Part shown: positions 5,964-11,287 of the stretch, in pieces
Layout of the letters: each line of letters starts with the position of its first letter
Numbering within the stretch: the stretch's first letter is position 1
Notes under the pieces: model-generated
Seen by the model: the letters and a program-made list of their open reading frames with translations, nothing else
Databases searched by the model: none
Told to the model about the DNA's origin: nothing
Made by a program: the position numbers and the translations under genes
Source: JBBDNV01 sp040877415
Lineage (GTDB): Bacteria; Planctomycetota; Planctomycetia; Pirellulales; PALSA-1355
Assembly (NCBI GenBank): GCA_040877415.1
Contig: JBBDNV010000188.1
Location: forward strand, 1 to 11,287
Direction of reading: 5' to 3'
Length of the DNA stretch: 11,287 nucleotides

Positions 5964-7172
5964 TTACGCGTCGGGCTCTCGGCGGATCGGCTCGAACACG
6001 AGCGGTTCGGCGGCCAGAGGGTCGCGAATGCGGATCGCCAGGCGCCCGGTGAGCAGATCGTCGATTTGCCGGCCGACCACTTCGGCCCGCCATCCTCGTC
6101 CCAAGAGCGGCGGCTCGCCCGCGCCGTTGCCTTCTATTAAACCGAGACGAAAGGCCACCAGCTCGCGCACGTCGCTGGCCGTGCCGACGATGCTGGGCGC
6201 CAGCTCGGCGGCGCGGCAAATGCTCACGAGCGCCGCGGCCAGAAACTGGCCGAGCAGGTTGAGCTGCGCGGGCGTTTCGCGCTGCTGCGGGACGGGGCAC
6301 TGGTCGTCGGCCAGCTCCAAGCCGCGCTTCACGGCGGCGGCCAGTTGCGGCACGGCCCGCTCCAGGTCGCGGCGCTCCATGCCGCGCACCGCGCGGATCT
6401 GCTTCGCCTCACTGCTTTTGCGCTTGGCCAGCTCCACGATTAAATCGTCGCGCAGCACGCGCCGAGTGGGCCAATCGCGCTTTTCGGCCTCGCGCTCCCG
6501 CCACCGCCACAGCTCGCGCACGACCGCCAGGCTGCGCCGCGACAAGCCCGACGTGCCCGAAACTTTCCACCATCGCTCGCCGCTGCGCGTGGCGTTGACG
6601 TCGGATTGCCAGGCCTCCATTTCGCCCGTGAGCCAGGCGGTGCGCTTGAGCTGTTCGAGGCGCTCGCGGAGCCGGGCCGCCATCGGCGCCAGGTAGCGCA
6701 CGTCATCCAGAGCGTACGAAATCTGGTCGCTCGAAAGCGGGCGGCGCCGCCAATCGGTGCGGGTTTCGCCCTTGTGAAGCCGGGTCCCCAGCAGCTTGTA
6801 CATCAACGAGCCGTAGCCGGCCGGGTATTCGTAACCGATCAGCCCGGCGGCGATTTGCACGTCGAACAGCCCGTGCGGCGGCTGGCCGGCGGCGGCCAGG
6901 CAAAAAAGTAGCTCCTCGCGTCCGGCGTGTACGATCGTTTCGTGCCCCGGCGAAGCCAGCAGTTCCCAAAACGGGGTTACGTCGCCCACCGCCTGCGGAT
7001 CGATCACCGCCATGCGGTCGCCGGCCGCCACTTGAATCAGGCACAACTGCGGCCGATACGTGTGCTCGGAAACGAACTCGGTGTCAAAGGCAATCGAGGG
7101 CGCGCCGGCCAGATTGCGGCAGAATTCCTGGAGATCGCCATCGGTGGTGACGTGTTCGTAGTCCACGCTCAT
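5964..7172 (-). CDS. rnd: ribonuclease D (DEDDy 3'-5' exoribonuclease with HRDC domain)
   Basis: Cytoplasmic 3'-5' exoribonuclease of 402 residues that in other bacteria trims 3' ends of tRNA and other small RNAs. The exonuclease domain spans about 1-180. Exo I is FDTEF with Asp30 and Glu32. Exo II is HAGREEL with Glu87 where E. coli RNase D has its metal-binding Asp85. Exo III is YALDDVRYL with Tyr153 and Asp157. The phrases RTDWRRRPLS and PQLCLIQ are typical of the family. An HRDC domain follows at about 209-288, then a C-terminal helical region. I chose ATG 7172 because MSVDYEHVTTD lines up with the usual N-terminus. ATG 7217 would add 15 Pro/Ser-rich residues. Neither start has a Shine-Dalgarno sequence. 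It lies 116 nt downstream of the antiporter on the same strand, so cotranscription is possible. Confidence 0.93.
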   Translation of the reverse strand: MSVDYEHVTTDGDLQEFCRNLAGAPSIAFDTEFVSEHTYRPQLCLIQVAAGDRMAVIDPQAVGDVTPFWELLASPGHETIVHAGREELLFCLAAAGQPPHGLFDVQIAAGLIGYEYPAGYGSLMYKLLGTRLHKGETRTDWRRRPLSSDQISYALDDVRYLAPMAARLRERLEQLKRTAWLTGEMEAWQSDVNATRSGERWWKVSGTSGLSRRSLAVVRELWRWREREAEKRDWPTRRVLRDDLIVELAKRKSSEAKQIRAVRGMERRDLERAVPQLAAAVKRGLELADDQCPVPQQRETPAQLNLLGQFLAAALVSICRAAELAPSIVGTASDVRELVAFRLGLIEGNGAGEPPLLGRGWRAEVVGRQIDDLLTGRLAIRIRDPLAAEPLVFEPIRREPDA

Positions 7173-7288
7173 GCTGGAGGGGTCAGGTGAATTGGGGCGG
7201 GGTTTTGAGTGGCTCATGCGGCGCTGAATTGTATCAGCGTTCGAGAATTCGGGCCACAGCGGGCCCACGTCCCAAGGGGATCCACCCC

Positions 7289-8758
7289 TCACTCGAGAAA
7301 CAGCCAGACGTCGAGGGCCAAAATCGGCAAGAGCACCACGACGCTCCAGACCACGTAGCCGAAGAAGCTGGGCATGCGCACGCCGGATTTCTCGGCGATC
7401 GTTTTGACCATGAAGTTCGGGCCGTTGCCGATATAGGTCATCGCGCCCATCATCACGGCGCCGAGCGAGATGCCTTTCAATATCGGCTCGGCCACGCCCG
7501 CCACCACGTCGGCTCCTGGGGGCGAAAGGGCCTGGGCGGTCTTGAAAAACACCAGATAGGTCGGCGCGTTGTCGAGCACGGCGGACAGCGAGCCGGTGGC
7601 CCAAAAGAATTCGTGCGAGGTGTCCATGCCCAGCGTCGCGCCGCGCGCGTGGAGTATTTCCAGCGCCGGCTGCATGGCCACAAAAATGCCGATGAACAGG
7701 GCCGCCACCTCGATGATCGCCAAGTAGTCGAAGCGGTTGTCGTCGCGCACCACCTGCGGACCCAGCAACAGCGAGACGGCGACCAGCCCGAGCTGCACCA
7801 TTTCGCGCAGGTAAAACCAGGGATGCCACTCGGTGCCGGGAACGGCCGTGGCCGGATCCAGCAAGCCCACCGCGAGGATGATCCCCAACAGCAACAGCCC
7901 GTTGGGCCACACGCCGGAGAACTTGAGCCGCCGCACCTGCCGTTCGTCGCGGGCGATGTCGGTCTTGGTTTCGCGCGGATAGTAGTAGAAGCGATCGACC
8001 GCGAAGTAGATTGCCAACAGCAGGCCATTGACGAACAGCCAGCTTGGCCACAGCGACAGCGTCCAGAGAAAATCGACCCCGTTCAGATAGCCCAGGAACA
8101 GCGGCGGGTCGCCGATCGGCAACAGCAGACCACCGCAGTTGCAGACCACGAAGATAAAAAACACGACCGTGTGGGCCACGTGCTGGCGCTCGCGATTGGT
8201 CTCCAACAGCGGTCGCACCAGCAGCATGGCCGCGCCGGTGGTGCCGATGAAACTGGCCAGCAGGCCGCCGGCGGCGATGAAGGTCGCGTTGGTCCGTGAA
8301 TGGGCCCGCAGGTCGCCGGCGATCCGGATTCCCCCGCTGATCGTGTACAGGCTGAACAAGAGCACGATGAAGGGAATGTATTCGGCGATGGTGACGTGCT
8401 CGAGCGTGCGCGCCGCCCGGCCGATGCTCCCCTCCGGGTGCCAGAACGCCAGGTAGATCAAGGTAATCAGCGCCAGGTTGCCGGCCACGTAGAACTTGTG
8501 CAGGTTGTCTTCCCACCAGTGGGCCGTCCGCTCCAGCAGCGGCAAGACGGCAATTGCGCCCAGCAGAACCGTAAAGGGGATGACCGCCCATAGATCGGCG
8601 GTCTGGTGAGCGGCCGCTCGATCGTTGTGAGTCGCAGCGGCCCGGGCCGCGCTCATCCAGCCGGCCGCCGTGGCCACGGCATAGGCCGCCAGGATGGCCA
8701 GAATCACAAGAATGACCGGTTTATGAACGTTCGACTTCCAAACACCGGCCGGCAGCAT
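7289..8758 (-). CDS. ArsB/NhaD-superfamily ion transporter (sodium:proton antiporter-like)
   Basis: A 489-residue polytopic inner-membrane protein with at least ten hydrophobic segments, the first at about 14-32. Features typical of the ion transporter (NhaD/ArsB) superfamily include SFIGTTGAAMLLVRPLLETN in the first half. In the second half are LDNAPTYLVFFKTA (395-408) and GAMTYIGNGPNFMVKTIAE with GNGPN at 444-448. Family members exchange Na+ (or another ion) for H+, and some relatives were annotated as citrate transporters, so the substrate is inferred. I chose ATG 8758 because AAGG lies 8 nt upstream on this strand and the first helix follows soon after. The frame is open to ATG 8884, but those 42 extra residues are charged and unlike a transporter N-terminus. 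RNase D follows on the same strand. The upstream region is shared with a divergent gene. Confidence 0.87.
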   Translation of the reverse strand: MLPAGVWKSNVHKPVILVILAILAAYAVATAAGWMSAARAAATHNDRAAAHQTADLWAVIPFTVLLGAIAVLPLLERTAHWWEDNLHKFYVAGNLALITLIYLAFWHPEGSIGRAARTLEHVTIAEYIPFIVLLFSLYTISGGIRIAGDLRAHSRTNATFIAAGGLLASFIGTTGAAMLLVRPLLETNRERQHVAHTVVFFIFVVCNCGGLLLPIGDPPLFLGYLNGVDFLWTLSLWPSWLFVNGLLLAIYFAVDRFYYYPRETKTDIARDERQVRRLKFSGVWPNGLLLLGIILAVGLLDPATAVPGTEWHPWFYLREMVQLGLVAVSLLLGPQVVRDDNRFDYLAIIEVAALFIGIFVAMQPALEILHARGATLGMDTSHEFFWATGSLSAVLDNAPTYLVFFKTAQALSPPGADVVAGVAEPILKGISLGAVMMGAMTYIGNGPNFMVKTIAEKSGVRMPSFFGYVVWSVVVLLPILALDVWLFLE

Positions 8759-9004
8759 ATCACGCCTTAAGGAAACGATACGCGAACGGCTGTGGGTCGC
8801 TCGATCGTGCGGCGGGAGATCCGTACGATTCACCTCCAGCGGTCCCCCAAGAGTACGCATCGGACGCCGAAAATCAAGGGCCATCAGGCGCCCGCGCCGA
8901 ACCGAGAGTCGCGTGCAATCCTAACAGGCTGCCGTTTGCGGGGCGCATTTGTTAGACTGGCGCCGTTTCGTGTACCCTCCAAGCGACAGGCGCGCTGGTT
9001 TCAG

Positions 9005-9544
9005 ATGGCAAGGGAGATTTGGCTCCGCACCAACGCCCGGGCATTGTTGTTCGGAATGGCGCCGCCGGCGGCCGTGGGACTCATGGGCCTGGTGCTGCTA
9101 TTGGGTATCCCCGGGCGCCAAGGGCCCAGGTGGTTGACGGGCGTTGGCGCGGTGCTGGCGGCGATGGCGCTGGCGACCATCTTGGCGCTCGCATGGCAGA
9201 TGCGCAAACCGCGGCTGGCCTTTCGCGACGGCGAGCTTCTGGTCTGGCTGCGCTCGGGCGCCCCGATTCGAGTGCCGATCGACGTTGTCGAAGGTTTTTT
9301 GCTCGGGCAAGCGCCGAGCCTGTTGCCGCTCAAGCGGCACAGGCACGCGGAAACCGCCACGCTGGTCGTTCGCATCGCCGAGGGGGCCGACGAGTGGCAC
9401 CGCCAAGAGGTCAAGCCGCAACTGGGCAAATGGTGCGAAGGCTATATCACGATTCGCGGCACGTGGTGCGAACCGTTGAGCATCGGCCTCGTGAACCGGC
9501 TGAACGAACGACTGGCGGAAGTCACGCGCGCGGCGTCTCGCTAG
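9005..9544 (+). CDS. hypothetical two-TM membrane protein with possible PH-like domain
   Basis: A 179-residue protein not recognised by name. The open frame extends upstream to 8792, but ATG 9005 gives MAREIWLRTNARALLF, a sensible N-terminus just before the first helix; there is no Shine-Dalgarno sequence. Two membrane helices lie at about 13-34 and 44-64, separated by a Gly/Pro/Arg loop. The remaining 115 residues look like an alternating beta-strand domain: RLAFRDGELLVWLR, IRVPIDVVEGFLLG and TATLVVRIAEG, ending in the amphipathic helix NRLNERLAEVTRAA. The pattern of two helices followed by a strand domain whose first strands read 'defines a value, then VPxxxVEGFxxG' resembles bacterial PH-like (bPH2/YdbT-type) membrane proteins. 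That is an inference from layout, not a motif match. Two WCE triplets (143-145 and 154-156) are unusual. It is divergent from the antiporter and 70 nt upstream of mfnB. Confidence 0.78.
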   Translation: MAREIWLRTNARALLFGMAPPAAVGLMGLVLLLGIPGRQGPRWLTGVGAVLAAMALATILALAWQMRKPRLAFRDGELLVWLRSGAPIRVPIDVVEGFLLGQAPSLLPLKRHRHAETATLVVRIAEGADEWHRQEVKPQLGKWCEGYITIRGTWCEPLSIGLVNRLNERLAEVTRAASR

Positions 9545-9566
9545 AGACAAACGCGGCGCGCGGACG

Positions 9567-9596
9567 GCACGGGTGGACAAGCCACTCGTGGCACCC
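9567..9596 (+). repeat. palindromic dispersed repeat, copy 3
   Basis: GCACGGGTGGACAAGCCAC followed by TCGTGGCACCC. Arms CACGGGTGG (9568-9576) and CCACTCGTG (9582-9590) pair with one mismatch around loop ACAAG. It fills most of the gap between the PH-like gene and mfnB and ends one base before the mfnB Shine-Dalgarno sequence. It lies more than 7.6 kb from the other two copies, which shows that the element is dispersed. Confidence 0.85.
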
Positions 9597-9614
9597 AAAA
9601 GGAACACAGTTGGC

Positions 9615-10331
9615 ATGACGAAACTGCTGGTGAGTGTACGCAACGCGACCGAAGCACGGATCGCGCTCGTGGGCGGCGCCGACTTGATCGACGTGAAAGA
9701 GCCCGACCGCGGCCCGCTCGGAGCGGCCGACCTTGCGACCATCGATTCGGTCGTCGCTCAAGTGGCGGGCCGGGTGCCGCTGAGCGCGGCGCTCGGCGAG
9801 CTGGAGGCGGGCCATCGGTTGGATCCGTCGCTGGCCGGTCGCGTCGGCTACGCCAAGTTCGGCCTGGCCGGTTGCCTGCTCGCCAGCGACTGGACGCTGC
9901 GCTGGCAGGCGGCCATCCGATCCCTCCCGCGGCAAGTCACGCCCGTGGCCGTGGCCTATGCGGATTGGCAGGCGGCCCGGGCGCCCGATCCGTGGGATGT
10001 GTTGTCGCGGGCCCGAAGCGTCGGCTGCGGCGCCGTGCTCATCGATACGTTCGACAAGACCGCAGGGCCGCTCGGCCGGCACATTTCGCCGGCGGCACTC
10101 GCGCGATTCATTGCCGCGGCGCGCAGGGCGCGCCTGGTTTGCGTCGTGGCCGGCCGATTGGGCTGCCAGGAGATCGAAGAGATCCTGCCGCTTGCGCCCG
10201 ACTACGTCGGCGTGCGCGGCGCAGCCTGCACCGGCGGCCGCGCCGGCCGCCTCGACGTAAAATGCGTGCGTCGGTTGGCCGATCTGGTACACTCTTGGGT
10301 GCCGAACTATGTCGCGGCCCGGTCGTGCTAG
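9615..10331 (+). CDS. mfnB: (5-formylfuran-3-yl)methyl phosphate synthase (MfnB, DUF556)
   Basis: A 238-residue cytoplasmic TIM-barrel enzyme. The family condenses two glyceraldehyde 3-phosphate molecules into 4-(hydroxymethyl)-2-furancarboxaldehyde phosphate, the furan precursor of methanofuran and of its bacterial analogues, used in C1 transfer with tetrahydromethanopterin. Diagnostic segments are LLVSVRNATEARIALVGGAD, LIDVKEPDRGPLGA with Lys28 (the Schiff-base lysine in the archaeal enzyme, by recall), YAKFGLAG with Lys81, and LIDTFDKTAGPLG with Asp144 and Lys148. The C-terminal barrel strands read VCVVAGRL and DYVGVRGAAC. ATG 9615 is chosen because AAAGGA (9598-9603) lies 11 nt upstream and MTKLLVSV begins the first strand. 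The frame is open from ATG 9573, but that start lies inside the palindromic repeat. No other C1-pathway gene lies in the window. Confidence 0.93.
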   Translation: MTKLLVSVRNATEARIALVGGADLIDVKEPDRGPLGAADLATIDSVVAQVAGRVPLSAALGELEAGHRLDPSLAGRVGYAKFGLAGCLLASDWTLRWQAAIRSLPRQVTPVAVAYADWQAARAPDPWDVLSRARSVGCGAVLIDTFDKTAGPLGRHISPAALARFIAAARRARLVCVVAGRLGCQEIEEILPLAPDYVGVRGAACTGGRAGRLDVKCVRRLADLVHSWVPNYVAARSC

Positions 10332-10391
10332 CAAAGTTTGTTTCGTCGGGCCGAATTGCGCGGCTTTCGCCGCCGTTTGCCGAGAAAATGC

Positions 10392-10419
10392 TTGACAAAC
10401 CGTCCGGCGGCGGAATACT
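10392..10419 (+). promoter_or_regulatory. sigma70-type promoter for the 66-residue gene
   Basis: A perfect -35 TTGACA (10392-10397), 16-nt spacer, and AATACT (10414-10419, four of six to TATAAT). Transcription would begin near 10426, giving a leader of about 135 nt before GTG 10561. It is 60 nt downstream of the mfnB stop, so the small gene has its own transcript. Confidence 0.6.
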
Positions 10420-10502
10420 CAATTCCAACACGGATCGCGATCGAGGGAATCCGCCGCTACCGGTTTGAGCCGCTCGGGCGCGTCGCGGTCGGTTGGTCAG
10501 AA

Positions 10503-10515
10503 GGACCATTGGTCC
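10503..10515. promoter_or_regulatory. 13-bp dyad in the leader of the 66-residue gene
   Basis: GGACCA-T-TGGTCC is a perfect inverted repeat in the predicted 5' leader, ending 45 nt before the start codon. It may be a binding site on DNA or a small hairpin in RNA (five pairs, 3-nt loop). Confidence 0.3.
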
Positions 10516-10547
10516 GGATGACCCGTAGTAGATGGCCTACCTGGAGC

Positions 10548-10553
10548 AAGGAG
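10548..10553 (+). promoter_or_regulatory. strong Shine-Dalgarno sequence deciding a GTG start
   Basis: AAGGAG with a 7-nt spacer to GTG 10561. It is the best anti-16S match before any start in this window, where several genes have none, and it fixes the start of the 66-residue gene. Confidence 0.75.
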
Positions 10554-10560
10554 CCACGCC

Positions 10561-10761
10561 GTGCCAAATACTATCCTGGAAGCAATCAAGATGGGGCTGT
10601 GGGATTTTGAGCCACAGGACGTCGAATCCGAAGACTTTGAAGCCTGCGCGTCGATGCCGGGCACGCACGCCAAGCTGACCGCTTTGGCCGAACGCGTGCG
10701 CCGCGGTTTGCCGCTGTGGCATCCCAACGACCGGCAAGACTGCGAAGATTTGATCAACTAG
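10561..10761 (+). CDS. conserved small Planctomycete-type protein, 66 residues
   Basis: A 66-residue, acidic, soluble protein without signal peptide or membrane helix. It begins MPNTILEAIKMGLWDFEP. A middle section follows with Met32-Pro-Gly-Thr and the helix AKLTALAERVRRGLPLWHP, and it ends RQDCEDLIN. I recall similar short proteins with the same opening (ILEAIK.G.WDFEP) and GLPLWHP motif in Planctomycetes; that is memory, not a search. GTG start, strong AAGGAG at 7 nt and an upstream promoter with perfect TTGACA all support a real, well-expressed gene. Function is unknown. The layout of a short helix, WDFEP, and a helix ending in PLWHP suggests a small binding or adaptor protein, but nothing identifies the partner. 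It is not obviously linked to mfnB upstream or to the PHA-system gene downstream. Confidence 0.85.
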   Translation: MPNTILEAIKMGLWDFEPQDVESEDFEACASMPGTHAKLTALAERVRRGLPLWHPNDRQDCEDLIN

Positions 10762-10775
10762 CAGCCGGCCGAGGA

Positions 10776-10837
10776 GCTCGTGCAAACGAGCGGCGATGAC
10801 ACGCTCGTGCCCGGGCGATTCTGCGAGAAGGCCCGGG
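10776..10837 (+). terminator. hairpin cluster after the 66-residue gene, possible terminator or switch
   Basis: Fourteen nt after the stop codon, GCTCGT-GCAA-ACGAGC (10776-10791) forms a perfect six-pair stem capped by a GNRA tetraloop. ACGAGCG (10786-10792) can instead pair with CGCTCGT (10802-10808). A third stem joins CCCGGGC (10810-10816) to GCCCGGG (10831-10837). No U-tract follows, so ordinary intrinsic termination is uncertain. Confidence 0.4.
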
Positions 10838-10988
10838 GCGCAACCGACACGCAACCGCGCGCCAGTTCCCAGAGCGGCCGATTCGGTATACCATGAGACC
10901 TGTCGCGGCCGGGCTTGCGCTAGCGCGGTCCCGCAAGTGCGCGTCAACGGAATCGTTTTCCCTACTTTCCCATCCCAACGGGTTTATC

Positions 10989-11287
10989 ATGCCCAGTCTT
11001 ACGATCACGGTGCCCCATTCGCTGGGGGCCGAAGAAGCCACCACGCGGTTGAAGACGTTCTTTGAGAAACTCAAACAGCAACACCAGGACAAGATGAGCA
11101 ACCTCGAGGAACAGTGGGAGGGCAATCGTCTCGATTACGCCTTTTCCACGTTTGGGTTCAACATCAAGGGGGACCTGAACATCGAGCCCGGCGAGGTGCG
11201 CGTCAACGGCAGCCTTCCGTTTGCTGCCATGATGTTCAAGGGCAAGATCGAACAATCGGTCCGCGACGAGCTGGAAAAAGTGTTGGC
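10989..11287 (+). CDS. polyhydroxyalkanoic acid system family protein (PHA_gran_rgn), cut by window end
   Basis: Ninety-nine codons are visible from ATG 10989 to the window edge, with no stop. The opening MPSLTITVPHSLGAEEATTR, a helix with KTFFEKLKQQ, then FSTFGFNIKGDLNIEPGEVR and a helix KGKIEQSVRDELEKVL fit the PHA_gran_rgn family (polyhydroxyalkanoic acid system protein), whose members are usually about 90-100 residues, so the end should be just beyond the window. Despite the family name, the biochemical role is not established. The strand-helix layout resembles START/polyketide-cyclase-like proteins only loosely. No Shine-Dalgarno sequence precedes the ATG. The upstream GGTATACC (10885-10892) could hold a -10 element, but no -35 is convincing. 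No PHA synthase gene is seen here. Confidence 0.85.
   Translation, partial: MPSLTITVPHSLGAEEATTRLKTFFEKLKQQHQDKMSNLEEQWEGNRLDYAFSTFGFNIKGDLNIEPGEVRVNGSLPFAAMMFKGKIEQSVRDELEKVL

Noticed and set aside
7229..7288. Possible terminator between the antiporter and RNase D (GGGCC/GGCCC and GGGG/CCCC stems)
   Set aside because: The stems are only four or five pairs and have no U-tract on the minus strand, so readthrough into rnd is as likely.
7187..8299. 370-codon plus-strand open frame opposite the antiporter
   Set aside because: Its translation is His/Gln/Arg-rich, the usual shadow of a hydrophobic protein gene on the other strand.
5964..8591. 875-codon reverse-strand open frame spanning RNase D and most of the antiporter
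   Set aside because: Its first half is an out-of-frame shadow of the antiporter, with Arg/Gly-rich low-complexity translation. Only the part from 7172 (or 7217) onward encodes a real protein, RNase D. It is not a fusion.
8921..8955. CTAACA/TGTTAG inverted half-sites upstream of the 9005 gene as operator
   Set aside because: Six-base half-sites 23 nt apart with no recognisable promoter beside them; too weak to list as a feature.

Overview
This GC-rich window looks like chromosomal DNA of a planctomycete, probably of the Pirellulales type. That placement is an inference. It rests on a MfnB-type C1-cofactor enzyme in a bacterium, an RNase D with a HAGREEL motif, an exported DUF11-repeat protein, a lipoprotein resembling the DUF6655 family, small Planctomycete-looking hypotheticals, and patchy use of Shine-Dalgarno sequences. 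I see no phage, transposase, CRISPR or toxin-antitoxin genes and no tRNA or rRNA.

Layout. Bases 1-168 are a leader with a possible -10 box. Bases 169-1794 hold a CorA-type metal transporter and, 15 nt downstream, an unknown 156-residue basic protein, probably cotranscribed. Bases 1795-2113 are non-coding and carry a head-to-head pair of a palindromic repeat (REPIN-like) and two dyads. Bases 2114-4579 encode a secreted protein with an acidic linker containing ten tandem SLDxxxE-type units, followed by four DUF11-like beta-sandwich repeats. A clear sigma70-type promoter at 4735-4762 then leads to a putative lipoprotein (4842-5891) with a run of eight prolines. On the minus strand, an ArsB/NhaD-superfamily antiporter (8758-7289) is followed by RNase D (7172-5964). 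They converge on the lipoprotein gene and may form one transcript. Divergent from the antiporter is a small two-TM protein with a possible PH-like domain (9005-9544). A third copy of the palindromic repeat separates it from mfnB (9615-10331). A second good promoter (10392-10419) precedes a 66-residue protein with the best ribosome binding site in the window (10561-10761). The window ends inside a polyhydroxyalkanoic-acid-system (PHA_gran_rgn) gene beginning at 10989.

How the genes relate. Most look like independent housekeeping or accessory loci: ion transport (CorA, antiporter), RNA processing (RNase D), C1-cofactor biosynthesis (MfnB) and envelope proteins (DUF11 protein, lipoprotein). I found no convincing multi-gene novel system. 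The items most worth a second look are the dispersed palindromic repeat and its paired copy, the Asp-to-Glu change in the RNase D active site, the strongly signalled 66-residue gene with alternative hairpins after it, and the tandem heptad repeat in the DUF11 protein.
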